32,795 bases of DNA from an uncultured Collinsella sp. (lineage in GTDB: Bacteria > Actinomycetota > Coriobacteriia > Coriobacteriales > Coriobacteriaceae). The notes under the pieces are model-generated. The model had not been told where the DNA came from, did no database searches, and saw only the letters and a program-made list of their open reading frames with translations. A program made the position numbers and the translations under genes. The stretch is taken from the NCBI GenBank assembly GCA_934630385.1, contig CAKTWE010000014.1, positions 1 to 32,795 on the forward strand, read 5' to 3'. Below are positions 24,663 through 32,016 of this stretch, piece by piece; the stretch's first letter is position 1; each line of letters begins with the position of its first letter.

Positions 24663-24768
24663 GTTTCAAGCTCCAATCTGCCAGATTTGCCCAACTAAAA
24701 GTTTACGCCCACGCGCGAACAGGATTTGATTTTTGAAATATGGACGAATTGCTCGTCAGGAGGGTAAA

Positions 24769-24843
24769 ATGGTGCCGACGGCAGCCCAAGTTGTAGAGAG
24801 CTGGGCAGAGCCGTTGCTTAATGAAGTTGGGTCATCGTCTTAG
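24769..24843 (+). CDS. Possible 24-residue peptide
   Basis: AGGAGGG lies 4-5 nt before an ATG that opens MVPTAAQVVESWAEPLLNEVGSSS. The strong ribosome-binding site is the main support. Its stop overlaps the end of the minus-strand membrane-peptide gene by 4 nt, so the two transcripts are antisense over at least their ends. No domain is recognised. Confidence 0.3.
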   Translation: MVPTAAQVVESWAEPLLNEVGSSS

Positions 24844-24965
24844 CGACGGTGGCCTTTCTTTTTGGGCTTCGAGCCCTGCTTGAGTGCCTTGGAAAGGCCG
24901 ACAAGGGCCGTGAGGAGCGAGACCATAGCGGTCAGGAGCTTCACGAGCTCGGTGAAATCGGTCAT
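24840..24965 (-). CDS. 41-residue membrane peptide, toxin- or holin-like
   Basis: GGAGGTGA, a near-perfect ribosome-binding site, lies a few nt before the ATG at 24965. The product has a short acidic N-terminus (MTDFTE), one hydrophobic or amphipathic helix (about residues 7-28, LVKLLTAMVSLLTALVGLSKAL) and a basic tail (KPKKKGHRR). This layout is shared by type I toxin peptides and holin-like peptides, but there is no clear sequence match, so function is inferred from shape only. The ribosome-binding site can be masked by a leader hairpin. It lies between the relaxase and the phosphoesterase operon, transcribed in the same direction. Confidence 0.65.
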   Translation of the reverse strand: MTDFTELVKLLTAMVSLLTALVGLSKALKQGSKPKKKGHRR

Positions 24966-24974
24966 GGGCATCAC

Positions 24975-24990
24975 CTCCCATCGGATGGAG
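24975..24990 (-). promoter_or_regulatory. Hairpin masking the 41-residue peptide's ribosome-binding site
   Basis: On the minus strand CTCCAT pairs with ATGGGAG (one extra G) around a 3-nt loop, covering most of GGGAGG before the start at 24965. Masked starts of this type are typical of tightly repressed small peptides. A -10-like TAGAAT lies at 25029-25034 upstream. Confidence 0.45.
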
Positions 24991-25034
24991 GGCTCTGCCC
25001 GGCACGAGGGCTGCCGACAGCAAGGACGATTCTA

Positions 25035-25184
25035 TCAGAGCGGCTGACTCCCGCCGATCAATTCATACTCCTCATCCTCGCCGAATTGCGAGTATGGCAG
25101 AATCGGCACTGGATGGCAGCGCGCTAGGGCACCGACGATAGGCTTTCCAAAACTAGCGAGGCGTGTCTCCGCGTGAGAAATCAC
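25035..25184 (-). CDS. Possible small protein overlapping the relaxase end
   Basis: A 49-residue frame from GTG 25184 overlaps the relaxase 3' end by 32 nt. Its second half (PVPILPYSQFGEDEEYELIGG) has an acidic, protein-like composition. No ribosome-binding site is visible, so it would rely on coupling to the relaxase. It may be chance. Confidence 0.25.
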   Translation of the reverse strand: MISHAETRLASFGKPIVGALARCHPVPILPYSQFGEDEEYELIGGSQPL

Positions 25185-26352
25185 CGCGATCGACAACGCG
25201 ATCGTCCATCTGTCGCGACACGGCGCTACCGCTGTGCGCCTGGCCGGCGGCGCGAACACGGTCGTCGCCGGCATCGACAACGTCGCCGGAATAGCGGTTG
25301 CGAATCTCCCTTGCGTAGCCGCGACGCGCAAGAAGCTCATCGCGAACCGCCGGATCTTCGAGCAGATCTTCATCGCACTTCGGTGCGATGAACTTAGGGA
25401 AGAGATTGTAGGCGACGCCCTTGCTCGCCTTTGCCTGCTCGACCCACGCCGAATACACTTTTTTAAGCCGTTGGATATAGATCTCACAGCGCTTCTCGTA
25501 TGGAAGGGCTCGCTCGGCTTCAAGCACGTTATTTTTGAAGGCCGCCTCAAGTTGCTTGACCGCAAACCGACCGTCAAGACGGGTCAGGTTGAAAGTGCAC
25601 TTCGGGTTGCCGGCCTCTTTGATATCAAGATCTGTCGCATAGACACGATTGTTCTTGATGAAAATGTCTACGCCCCATGAGGCAAGTAGCTTTTTGAATT
25701 GCTCCATATTCTTCGGGTGGTAGTCGTTGATCGCAATATGGATCAGCTCGCGTAGATTGTTTTTATAACTGTACTCTCCCCGATCGACAATCTCCTTTTC
25801 AATATCGCGCGGCTGTCGATCTCGAATCTTCGAATTTTTCTTACCCTTTTCAAGTTGGGCGAGATTCCAGTCCTTATCGAGTTCGCGGACCCATGAGGCG
25901 CGTTCGTACTTTCCCTTGCGACCGCCGATGTCGCAACGCTTGCCGGTATTAAGGTTTGTCCGGTTGATTGCCATATGGACCGCAAACCGTTTTCCCGCCT
26001 TATCGCTTTCTTCGTGCAACGCGAGAATCACCTGTTGATGCGGATAGTGCTTCGCAAGCCATTGCTCCGCGTAGGCCAAACATGCATCGGGGGTCATCTT
26101 GCCCCCGTTGCATGAGCATTCTTCCGGAAGGAACGCGAGGATCTGGTGTAGCAGGATTACGTTTTTGGCTCCGGCTCTCGACGGTTTGTTGTGATGGAAA
26201 ACCTTTCTGGTCCTATCCATTTTCGAAAACCAGCGATCGCTGTATTCGATGTTCCAGCCACCGCGCACAAGCGCATCTTTTCCGTTGATGTATTTACGGA
26301 CGTTCTTCGCATACCGTTCACTCGAAACACTCTTCTGCTTAATGACGGTCAT
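25153..26352 (-). CDS. Relaxase (mobilization nuclease)
   Basis: This 399-residue protein would nick oriT and pilot the strand during transfer. The N-terminal half carries a VirD2/MobP-like relaxase core: an N-terminal tyrosine region (residues 14-35), HQILAFLPEECS, and the metal motif LALHEESDKAGKRFAVHMAINRTN split as H113...H126...N130, which binds divalent metal. The C-terminal half is basic and contains no helicase domain. The ATG at 26352 was chosen because it overlaps the mobC stop by 14 nt and has a GGTGATC ribosome-binding site; upstream in-frame codons lie inside mobC. It appears complete. A conjugation partner must come from elsewhere. Confidence 0.85.
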   Translation of the reverse strand: MTVIKQKSVSSERYAKNVRKYINGKDALVRGGWNIEYSDRWFSKMDRTRKVFHHNKPSRAGAKNVILLHQILAFLPEECSCNGGKMTPDACLAYAEQWLAKHYPHQQVILALHEESDKAGKRFAVHMAINRTNLNTGKRCDIGGRKGKYERASWVRELDKDWNLAQLEKGKKNSKIRDRQPRDIEKEIVDRGEYSYKNNLRELIHIAINDYHPKNMEQFKKLLASWGVDIFIKNNRVYATDLDIKEAGNPKCTFNLTRLDGRFAVKQLEAAFKNNVLEAERALPYEKRCEIYIQRLKKVYSAWVEQAKASKGVAYNLFPKFIAPKCDEDLLEDPAVRDELLARRGYAREIRNRYSGDVVDAGDDRVRAAGQAHSGSAVSRQMDDRVVDRGDFSRGDTPR

Positions 26353-26881
26353 TTTGATCACCGCCGACGAAATAGCGCTTTTCAAGCTCGTCGATAAAAC
26401 GGTCTAGCTTGCGCCCAACTTGATAGACCTTCTCAAGCGTTCGGAAAACAGCTTTCTCGTTGTACGCGGGAAGCCCCTGGGCGTTCACGAAGTACATCAG
26501 CTGATTGAGGTTTGTTCCTTCCTTCAAAAGCTCGTGATAAACCTTGTCAATCGACGCCCGATCGACATCGATTTTCTCGACCTTCCCTTTGAGCAGTACG
26601 CGACGAGCATACGAACTGACAGTCATATCGAGGGAATCAGCATTGCTTTCGATTTTCTTTTTTTCTTCCGGCGAGACCCGGACGTGAATGTCATCGGTTC
26701 GGAATTTCTGGTCAGCGATTTCCGCATGACCAAAATCGATATCGAGATCGTCGGCATTGCACAACACGAAGCGTATGAGTTCCGCCTCGCTCATCTCATG
26801 TCGCTTTGCGATTGCAGCGATGGCTTTCTTCTCAACATCGGTAAGAGACGCCTTGACGGTGTGTGGGCGGAGCCTGCTCAT
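26339..26881 (-). CDS. mobC: MobC-like relaxosome accessory protein
   Basis: This 180-residue protein carries two ribbon-helix-helix-like modules: KASLTDVEKKAIAAIAKRHEMSEAELIRF, and IHVRVSPEEKKKIESNADSLDMTVSSYARR. These are followed by the MobC signature GTNLNQLMYFVNAQG and a helical tail. MobC proteins bind oriT and help the relaxase reach the nick. The ATG has GGAGGA 6 nt upstream. It overlaps the relaxase gene. The inverted repeats ahead of it are the probable binding sites. Confidence 0.85.
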   Translation of the reverse strand: MSRLRPHTVKASLTDVEKKAIAAIAKRHEMSEAELIRFVLCNADDLDIDFGHAEIADQKFRTDDIHVRVSPEEKKKIESNADSLDMTVSSYARRVLLKGKVEKIDVDRASIDKVYHELLKEGTNLNQLMYFVNAQGLPAYNEKAVFRTLEKVYQVGRKLDRFIDELEKRYFVGGDQNDRH

Positions 26882-26908
26882 GATTCTTCCTCCGGAAAAC
26901 GAATCAGC

Positions 26909-27153
26909 GATCGGAGGGGCCTCCGATCAAAACCTGCTATGCGATTCGCTTTCCTTTTGATGAGAAACGGCTGGCGTCGTTCCAAAAATGAAGAATCGTC
27001 TCCGCGATTCTTCATCGCGAAGTTTCAACTTCACGATAACCTTATCGCCGTAGCAGGCGATAAGCAAGGTCTGCGGCGTGGCATTTTTGGGGTCCGAATG
27101 GGCCCACAAAAATGCCACCCACAGTCATCTTGCAATCGTCGGAACGGCGATTG
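26909..27153. other. Cluster of inverted repeats, candidate oriT
   Basis: Four strong dyads and one weaker one lie in 245 bp upstream of mobC: GATCGGAGG/CCTCCGATC (26909-26928), ATGAAGAATCG/CGATTCTTCAT (26988-27015), CTTATCGCC/GGCGATAAG (27041-27064), GTGGCATTTTTG/CAAAAATGCCAC (27078-27118) and CAATCGTCG/CGGCGATTG (27133-27153, one mismatch). This density next to mobC and the relaxase is what oriT regions look like. I cannot name the nick site. Confidence 0.6.
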
Positions 27154-27498
27154 GGCGGAGCGTAGCGTAGACACGAAATGAGAGGCCTCGTTTCGAGCGA
27201 AAGGCTTCGCGGTGTCGTAGCGTCAGCGGAGACCGCGAGCGGAAGCGAGCTTTTAACGCAAAGGATGCTGAGTGTTGAAAGTTCGCTGTAGCGAGAGCGG
27301 AGCGGTAATGCGAACGCGGGGGATGCCGAGCATTTGAAGTACCGCGCAGCGGACTCCGGGCGAGGGCTGGAGCAAGTTGATGGAAGACCTTACCGATTTG
27401 CGGAAGTTTTTGCCCGAAGCATCCGGCACCGCCGGATTCTTTTGGAACGGCCTCTCGTTTGATTGCTTTCCTATCGTTTGCTCCCAGACTGGGCGTCT

Positions 27499-27523
27499 AA
27501 AAAAGGCGGCCGAACCGGCCGCC
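27499..27523 (-). terminator. Intrinsic terminator of the adhesin-lipoprotein operon
   Basis: On the minus strand GGCGGCCG, loop GTT and CGGCCGCC form a perfect 8-bp stem followed by TTTTTT. It lies ~50 nt after the lipoprotein stop and separates it from the mob region. Confidence 0.9.
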
Positions 27524-27573
27524 CACAAATAAATTAACATTTACCGAATGTAAGAGGAGAGGAACGATGTACA

Positions 27574-28227
27574 TTACTCCCAGTGACCGGCGACGTCGAC
27601 AACCCAATGCTGTCCCGTAGCCTGCTGTTCATAATGTCCCTGGTCCTCAGATGTGGTATACGAATCGTTTACGACAGATCCTCCGATGCCGCCGTTGTCC
27701 ATATCATTATGAACCCACGAATAGGCGGCATCTTCGGAATCGAAGGGCCCTACCATAGCACCACCATGGTTGACCCAGAAACGAGGATGGCGCGTATACA
27801 CTACATTCGGCACCCAGACCTGGCTGTAATCTGTCTCCCAGTGTCCCTGCTCGGCAACCCACTTCTTCTGGCTACCGCCGTTGGAAGAGGAGTTATTGCT
27901 GCCAGAGTTCTGAGAATTACCGGAATTCTGCTTGGACTGGGAGGAATCGCCCTTGTTGTCCGACTTCGAGGAATCGGAAGACTTGTTATCCTCCTTCTTG
28001 GAGTCATCGGACTTCTGGTCCTTGTCGTCGGATTCTTTCCTCTCCTCGGTCTTGGTTTCAGAGGCCTGCGCCGCCTTTTCTTCGCTTGGCTTCTTTTTGT
28101 CTTTATTCTTTACCGCTGTGGCGGCCCTTTCCGTAGAGCCGATTCCTTGCTTTGCAACGCTGGCACATCCAAGTTGAGGTGCCGAAAGGCACACCAGAAG
28201 CGCAACGATAATAGCCTTTGTTCTCAC
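27574..28227 (-). CDS. Secreted lipoprotein of unknown function
   Basis: The 217-residue protein begins at GTG 28227 (AGGGAG 6 nt upstream) with a basic start, a hydrophobic stretch and lipobox QLGC, so it should be lipid-anchored at Cys 21-22 outside the membrane. Then follow a Lys/Glu and Ser/Asn-rich low-complexity linker (about residues 30-120) and a C-terminal aromatic domain. That domain has two related segments ending in GHWE (WVAEQGHWE near 123-131 and HWVVDVAGHWE at the end), a repeat style seen in actinobacterial surface proteins. It lies 65 nt after the adhesin gene with a hairpin between, so adhesin and lipoprotein are likely expressed together. Confidence 0.7.
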   Translation of the reverse strand: MRTKAIIVALLVCLSAPQLGCASVAKQGIGSTERAATAVKNKDKKKPSEEKAAQASETKTEERKESDDKDQKSDDSKKEDNKSSDSSKSDNKGDSSQSKQNSGNSQNSGSNNSSSNGGSQKKWVAEQGHWETDYSQVWVPNVVYTRHPRFWVNHGGAMVGPFDSEDAAYSWVHNDMDNGGIGGSVVNDSYTTSEDQGHYEQQATGQHWVVDVAGHWE

Positions 28228-28249
28228 ACCGATCTCCCTGTCCATGAAA

Positions 28250-28285
28250 CCGGGCGTTGGACACTAGCCGGTATCCAACGCCCGG
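28250..28285 (-). terminator. Intercistronic hairpin between adhesin and lipoprotein
   Basis: CCGGGCGTTGGA and TCCAACGCCCGG form a perfect 12-bp stem with a 12-nt loop. Only TTT follows on the minus strand, so it may be a partial terminator that lowers lipoprotein expression. Confidence 0.6.
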
Positions 28286-28292
28286 CTCGCTT

Positions 28293-31200
28293 TTACATCT
28301 GCTCGCGGCGCTTCTTTTGATCAAGGAAGACGCCGGCTGCCACGAGGACGGTACCGCCGATGGCGAACGTCTCGCCGATGAGCCCCGCGCGGTCGCCGGT
28401 CCGGGCGAGGCTGCCGGGCTGGGCGGTCTCCGTGCCGGCGAGGTGCTTCGGGGTGTATGCCGCCCTCTGCTTTGCGACCTCCTCCGCCTCCTGCCGTGCG
28501 ATCTCATCGGAAAGCTTCTGCTCCGCTGCGATGCGGTCGGACTTCGCCAACTCGTAGGCGGCAAGTGCCGCATCGTAGCCGGGCTGGAGCCCGTCCACCA
28601 CAGCCTGCTTCTCGTCCAGGATTGCCTTGGCGGGCGCGACCTTGGCACGCGTCTCGACTGCGGCGGCGAAAAGCGCGTTGAGGGCGTCATCCGCGTTCGC
28701 GTCATGGCCGGAAGCGATCGCCGCGCCGGCATCGATGGAGTTCAGCTTCGACAGCTTGGCGTCTGCCTGCGCCTTCGCCTGCTCGGCGGCGGAGACCAGG
28801 GACTCGGCGGCGATGGTATCCCCCTTCGCGGCATCGAGGGCGGCCTTGGTGCCATTGACGGCCCTTACTGCATCCTGCTCGCGCTGCTGTGCCTCTGCGA
28901 GCTTCGCGGCAAGACCGGTGAGGATATCGAGGTTCGACTGTGCGTCCTCGAGATTGGTCTGAGACCCGGTGAGCTTGTCGGCAGCAACGCCGGTGTCGGC
29001 CTTTGCGGCATCGACGGCACGCTGGGCATCCGCGAGGGCGCGTGCGGTGGTATCCGCTTTTTGCTTGGCGGCGACGAGGACCGCCGCCTTCTCAGCCTGG
29101 TCGGCTGCCGCCGCGTCATGGACGCTCTTTGCTGTATCGAGCGCCTTCTTGGCGTCGGCGACGTCCTGGAAGAACTTCGCGAGATCGGCGTTCGCATCGT
29201 CCACGCCCTGCTGCTTAGCAGCGGTGTCCGCCTTGGCGGCATCCAACTTGGACTGTGCGGCCGTTACGGCTGCGTTGGCAGCATCAAAGGCGACCTGCTT
29301 CTGCCGGACGGTCGACTTTGCCGTATCGACTGCCGCGTTGGCGGCATCGAGATCCGATTTCGCCGCATCAAGCTCGGTCTGGGCATCCGTGACGCCCTGC
29401 TGCTTGGATGCGAGATCAGCCTTTGCGGCATCGACAGCACGCTGGGCATCGGTGACGTCCTGCTTCGCGGCATCGACACCTGCCTGTGCGGAATCCGCTG
29501 CGTCCTGCTTCTGCTGGACGGTTTCAGCGGCGTCGGTGGCTGCCTGCTGCTTGGACGCGAGATCGGCCTTGGCTGCGTCGAGTGCGCTCTTGGCGTTCTT
29601 GAGACCGTTGATATAGGAGGTCAGCTTCTGCTCGTACTCGTCGACGGAGATGGGGTTCTGTTTCCAGGCGGAATCGGGTGATTCGCCCGCGGTGTAGCAG
29701 TGTGTTTGGTATCCACGCATGGTGCCCTTGGTGCAGATTGCAGTTCCCATGGTCACAAGGTCAGGATTGATGATGTTCAGGTAATGGCCGATGGTGCCGC
29801 TGCTGCCGTCTTCCCAATGGCAGTTGTTCGCAACCCATTTCCTGATCGCGGAGCCGTGCTTGGCGTAGAAGTCGTAGGCGTCCTTACCGGTAAGTCCGGT
29901 GATGCCGTAAAGCGCTTCCACCGCCTGATCGAAGAAACCCTTCTCCTGGTCGACCCATTGCCCTTTCGGGTCGATCCCGTAGTTCCATGCCACGTTCTCG
30001 GTGAGGCTGTACTGGCGGGCATGATCGAAGATGGTGTCGCTATAGTTGGCATCCGCGATGGCAGCCGCGATCAGCTTGTAGGTGACCTGTAGCTCGGGGA
30101 GGCCGACGCTCTTGCGGTAGTCGTTGACGGACCTCATCCACTTGATCGCGTCGATCATGTTGGTGAGGGAGGTGGCGTCCTTCTCGTTGCCCACCTCGGT
30201 ATAGCCGGCGTACTTCGCATTCAGGATGATGTCCGCCGCATCGTCAGCGCCCATGGCACGGAAGAAGCCGATAGCCCCCTGCTTGATCTGGGCATCGGCG
30301 GTGTTGAGCTTGATCTGAGCCTCGTCAACCTTCTGCTGCGCGGCGATCACGGCGGCGTCTGCGGTATCCTTTGCGGCCTTGGCGTTCGCGAGCTCTACAT
30401 CGGCGGCTGCCTTGGCGGACTCAGCGTCCTTGACAGCCTGCTTCGCGGCATCCAGCTTGGCGGCGGCGTCGGCATTCGCCTGCTTGGTCGCATCGAGGTC
30501 GGTGTTCGCGGCATCGAGTGCGGACTGGGCGGCGTTCACGCCGGATTCGGCATCGGCCGCGGCCTGCTGCTTTACGGAGAGGGACACCTGGGCATCATTC
30601 AGGTCGGCATGTGCCGTTGCCGCAGCGGACTGTGCCTGCTCGAGCTCGGACTCGCACTGGGACTGTGCCACTCGTGCGGCGGCGAGGGCTACCTCTGCGT
30701 CCGCGACCTTCTGCTTGGCTGCATCGTACTCCGGACCGCTGGCGCCGGCCTCCGCTGCGGCGAGGTCGGCTTTCGCCTGCTCATAGGCGGCGCTGGCGGC
30801 TGCGGCCTTCGCATCCGCCGCGTCCTTGTTCTGCTGGGCTGCATCGAGGACGGCATCTGCGGAATCCTTTGCGGACTGGGCCGCAACCAGCTTGGACTGG
30901 GCATCGGCAAGCGTCGCGTTGGCGTTGGCGAGGTCGGCCTGTGCCCTGCTCACGGCATCTTGGGCGTCGCGCACGGCCTGCTCGGCGGCACCGATCGCCT
31001 CCGGGGTGGCGCTTACTGCATCGGCCTTGGCTTTATCGAGGGCGTCCTTGGCGTCCTGGGCCGCCTTGAGAGCGGACTGGTACGCTTCGTCCTTTTTGGA
31101 TGCATCCGCCTTGGCGCCTGCGAGACCCGCCTTCGCCTGCTCGAGGTCCTTGCCGGCGGCATCGGCGGCGTCCTTGCCCTCCGCGACCTGGCGAGCATAC

Positions 31201-31643
31201 TCATCCATCGCCGCTCGGTCGGCTGCCGTGCCGGCGCTGACTGCCAAATCGTAGGATGCCTTGGCCTGGTCGCGGGCGGAAGCCGCCTCGTTGTAGGGAC
31301 CAGCGACGTTATCGTAGGATGCCTTGGCGGCGTCCTCCTTCGCCTTCGCCTCGTCGACTGCCTTCTGCAGGTCCGCGATGGTCTGTGCGGCGGATTTCGC
31401 GCCGGTACCGGATGCCGCGCCGGCGTGGACGGCGATCGGCGACATCACGGCGGGGTGCTGTGTGCCCCCGTCACCGGTCTGGGCGAATGCCGTGAACGGT
31501 GAGATGAGGCTCGATCCGGTCATGGCGGCCATGGTCGCCGCGGTGACGGTCAGACGTGCGATCCCCTTCGGGGCGTGAATCTTTTTGCTTGGCAGTGCGG
31601 TGAAGTGATCGCCACCGGCAGCGAAATGCTTTCCCTGAGTCAT
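28293..31643 (-). CDS. Large sortase-anchored coiled-coil/CAP-domain surface protein
   Basis: This is a 1,116-residue protein. A long Sec-type signal region (about 1-56, ending AFAQT) leads to an Ala/Asp/Lys-rich coiled coil (~65-455) of loosely repeated AKxxLDAAKQAVxDAE heptads. A CAP/SCP-like domain follows (~480-660), with NDYRKSVGLPEL, ENVAWNYG and GHYLNIINPDL motifs, then a second coiled coil (~665-1060). The C-terminus has LARTG (about residue 1078), one hydrophobic segment and KKRREQM. LAxTG is the class E sortase form of LPxTG. A 30-60 nm rod displaying a CAP domain is expected. It is transcribed divergently from the XRE regulator. The ATG at 31643 has only a distant AAAGGAA. Confidence 0.85.
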   Translation of the reverse strand: MTQGKHFAAGGDHFTALPSKKIHAPKGIARLTVTAATMAAMTGSSLISPFTAFAQTGDGGTQHPAVMSPIAVHAGAASGTGAKSAAQTIADLQKAVDEAKAKEDAAKASYDNVAGPYNEAASARDQAKASYDLAVSAGTAADRAAMDEYARQVAEGKDAADAAGKDLEQAKAGLAGAKADASKKDEAYQSALKAAQDAKDALDKAKADAVSATPEAIGAAEQAVRDAQDAVSRAQADLANANATLADAQSKLVAAQSAKDSADAVLDAAQQNKDAADAKAAAASAAYEQAKADLAAAEAGASGPEYDAAKQKVADAEVALAAARVAQSQCESELEQAQSAAATAHADLNDAQVSLSVKQQAAADAESGVNAAQSALDAANTDLDATKQANADAAAKLDAAKQAVKDAESAKAAADVELANAKAAKDTADAAVIAAQQKVDEAQIKLNTADAQIKQGAIGFFRAMGADDAADIILNAKYAGYTEVGNEKDATSLTNMIDAIKWMRSVNDYRKSVGLPELQVTYKLIAAAIADANYSDTIFDHARQYSLTENVAWNYGIDPKGQWVDQEKGFFDQAVEALYGITGLTGKDAYDFYAKHGSAIRKWVANNCHWEDGSSGTIGHYLNIINPDLVTMGTAICTKGTMRGYQTHCYTAGESPDSAWKQNPISVDEYEQKLTSYINGLKNAKSALDAAKADLASKQQAATDAAETVQQKQDAADSAQAGVDAAKQDVTDAQRAVDAAKADLASKQQGVTDAQTELDAAKSDLDAANAAVDTAKSTVRQKQVAFDAANAAVTAAQSKLDAAKADTAAKQQGVDDANADLAKFFQDVADAKKALDTAKSVHDAAAADQAEKAAVLVAAKQKADTTARALADAQRAVDAAKADTGVAADKLTGSQTNLEDAQSNLDILTGLAAKLAEAQQREQDAVRAVNGTKAALDAAKGDTIAAESLVSAAEQAKAQADAKLSKLNSIDAGAAIASGHDANADDALNALFAAAVETRAKVAPAKAILDEKQAVVDGLQPGYDAALAAYELAKSDRIAAEQKLSDEIARQEAEEVAKQRAAYTPKHLAGTETAQPGSLARTGDRAGLIGETFAIGGTVLVAAGVFLDQKKRREQM

Positions 31644-31726
31644 TGTGCTGTTCCATTCCTTTTCCGTGCCATATCCGACTAGGCATCAGAGCTCTTTCCA
31701 ATAAAGGTAATTATGCGCCTTAACTG

Positions 31727-31767
31727 GGATTGTTGTATATAGTCCGTTGGCTTTTATACAACAATCC
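31727..31767. promoter_or_regulatory. Mirror-symmetric divergent promoters with operator
   Basis: GGATTGTTGTATA (31727-31739) and TATACAACAATCC (31755-31767) are a perfect 13-bp inverted repeat with a 15-nt spacer. Each arm contains TTGTAT (-35) on one strand and TATACA (-10) on the other. Both strands therefore carry TTGTAT-16 bp-TATACA (plus: 31733-31738 and 31755-31760; minus: the mirror). The plus promoter drives the XRE gene and the minus one the adhesin. A protein binding the repeat would cover both. Confidence 0.75.
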
Positions 31768-32016
31768 ATGACTCTTTTTGTCATGGATACGAAGACGCTT
31801 CAGAAATCATTCGGCATGAGATGCAAAGAGCTCCGCGCTGGACTCGGGTGCAGCCAGGAGCAGTTCGCCAATTTGATTGAAATGGATCGTTCCTACTACG
31901 CGAGCATTGAAGTCGGACGACGTAATGTCAGCCTTTCCAACCTCTGTAAAATTGCCAATGGATTCAACATGTCAATTGCTGCGCTTATGACTGGTGTTAC
32001 CGATAAAACGGATTAG
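31768..32016 (+). CDS. XRE-family transcriptional regulator
   Basis: This is an 82-residue helix-turn-helix protein. Residues ~21-75 form the XRE fold: MRCKELRAGLGCSQEQFANL, then the recognition helix region RSYYASIEVGRRNVSLSNLCKIANGF. It likely binds the 13-bp inverted repeat just upstream and represses itself and the adhesin operon. There is no ribosome-binding site. A -10 (TATACA) 7 nt before ATG 31768 implies a leaderless transcript starting at the ATG; a second ATG at 31783 is also possible and gives 77 residues. Confidence 0.8.
   Translation: MTLFVMDTKTLQKSFGMRCKELRAGLGCSQEQFANLIEMDRSYYASIEVGRRNVSLSNLCKIANGFNMSIAALMTGVTDKTD

Larger units (their letters stand above)
26882..27573. other. 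692-bp gene-free region of the mobilization module
   Basis: The mobC-proximal part is the inverted-repeat cluster. The rest (27154-27500) is AGCG/GCGAG-rich, with an imperfect direct repeat (27263-27293 and 27321-27351, 58 bp apart, 21 of 31 identical). It contains one short hairpin with T-run, ATCCGGC/GCCGGAT then TCTTTT (27421-27443, plus direction), and the lipoprotein terminator. A 95-residue minus-strand frame (27253-27540) starts inside that terminator and is not credible. Confidence 0.6.

Noticed and set aside
25153..25184. Frameshifted relaxase C-terminus continuing in the next frame
   Set aside because: The relaxase ends normally with a charged tail and there is no homopolymer; kept only as a weak separate small frame.
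27253..27540. 95-codon minus-strand frame in the mob region
   Set aside because: Its start lies inside the lipoprotein terminator and the frame crosses the AGCG-rich repeats.
29700..31502. Several plus-strand frames opposite the adhesin
   Set aside because: Low-complexity shadows of the Ala-rich coiled coil.
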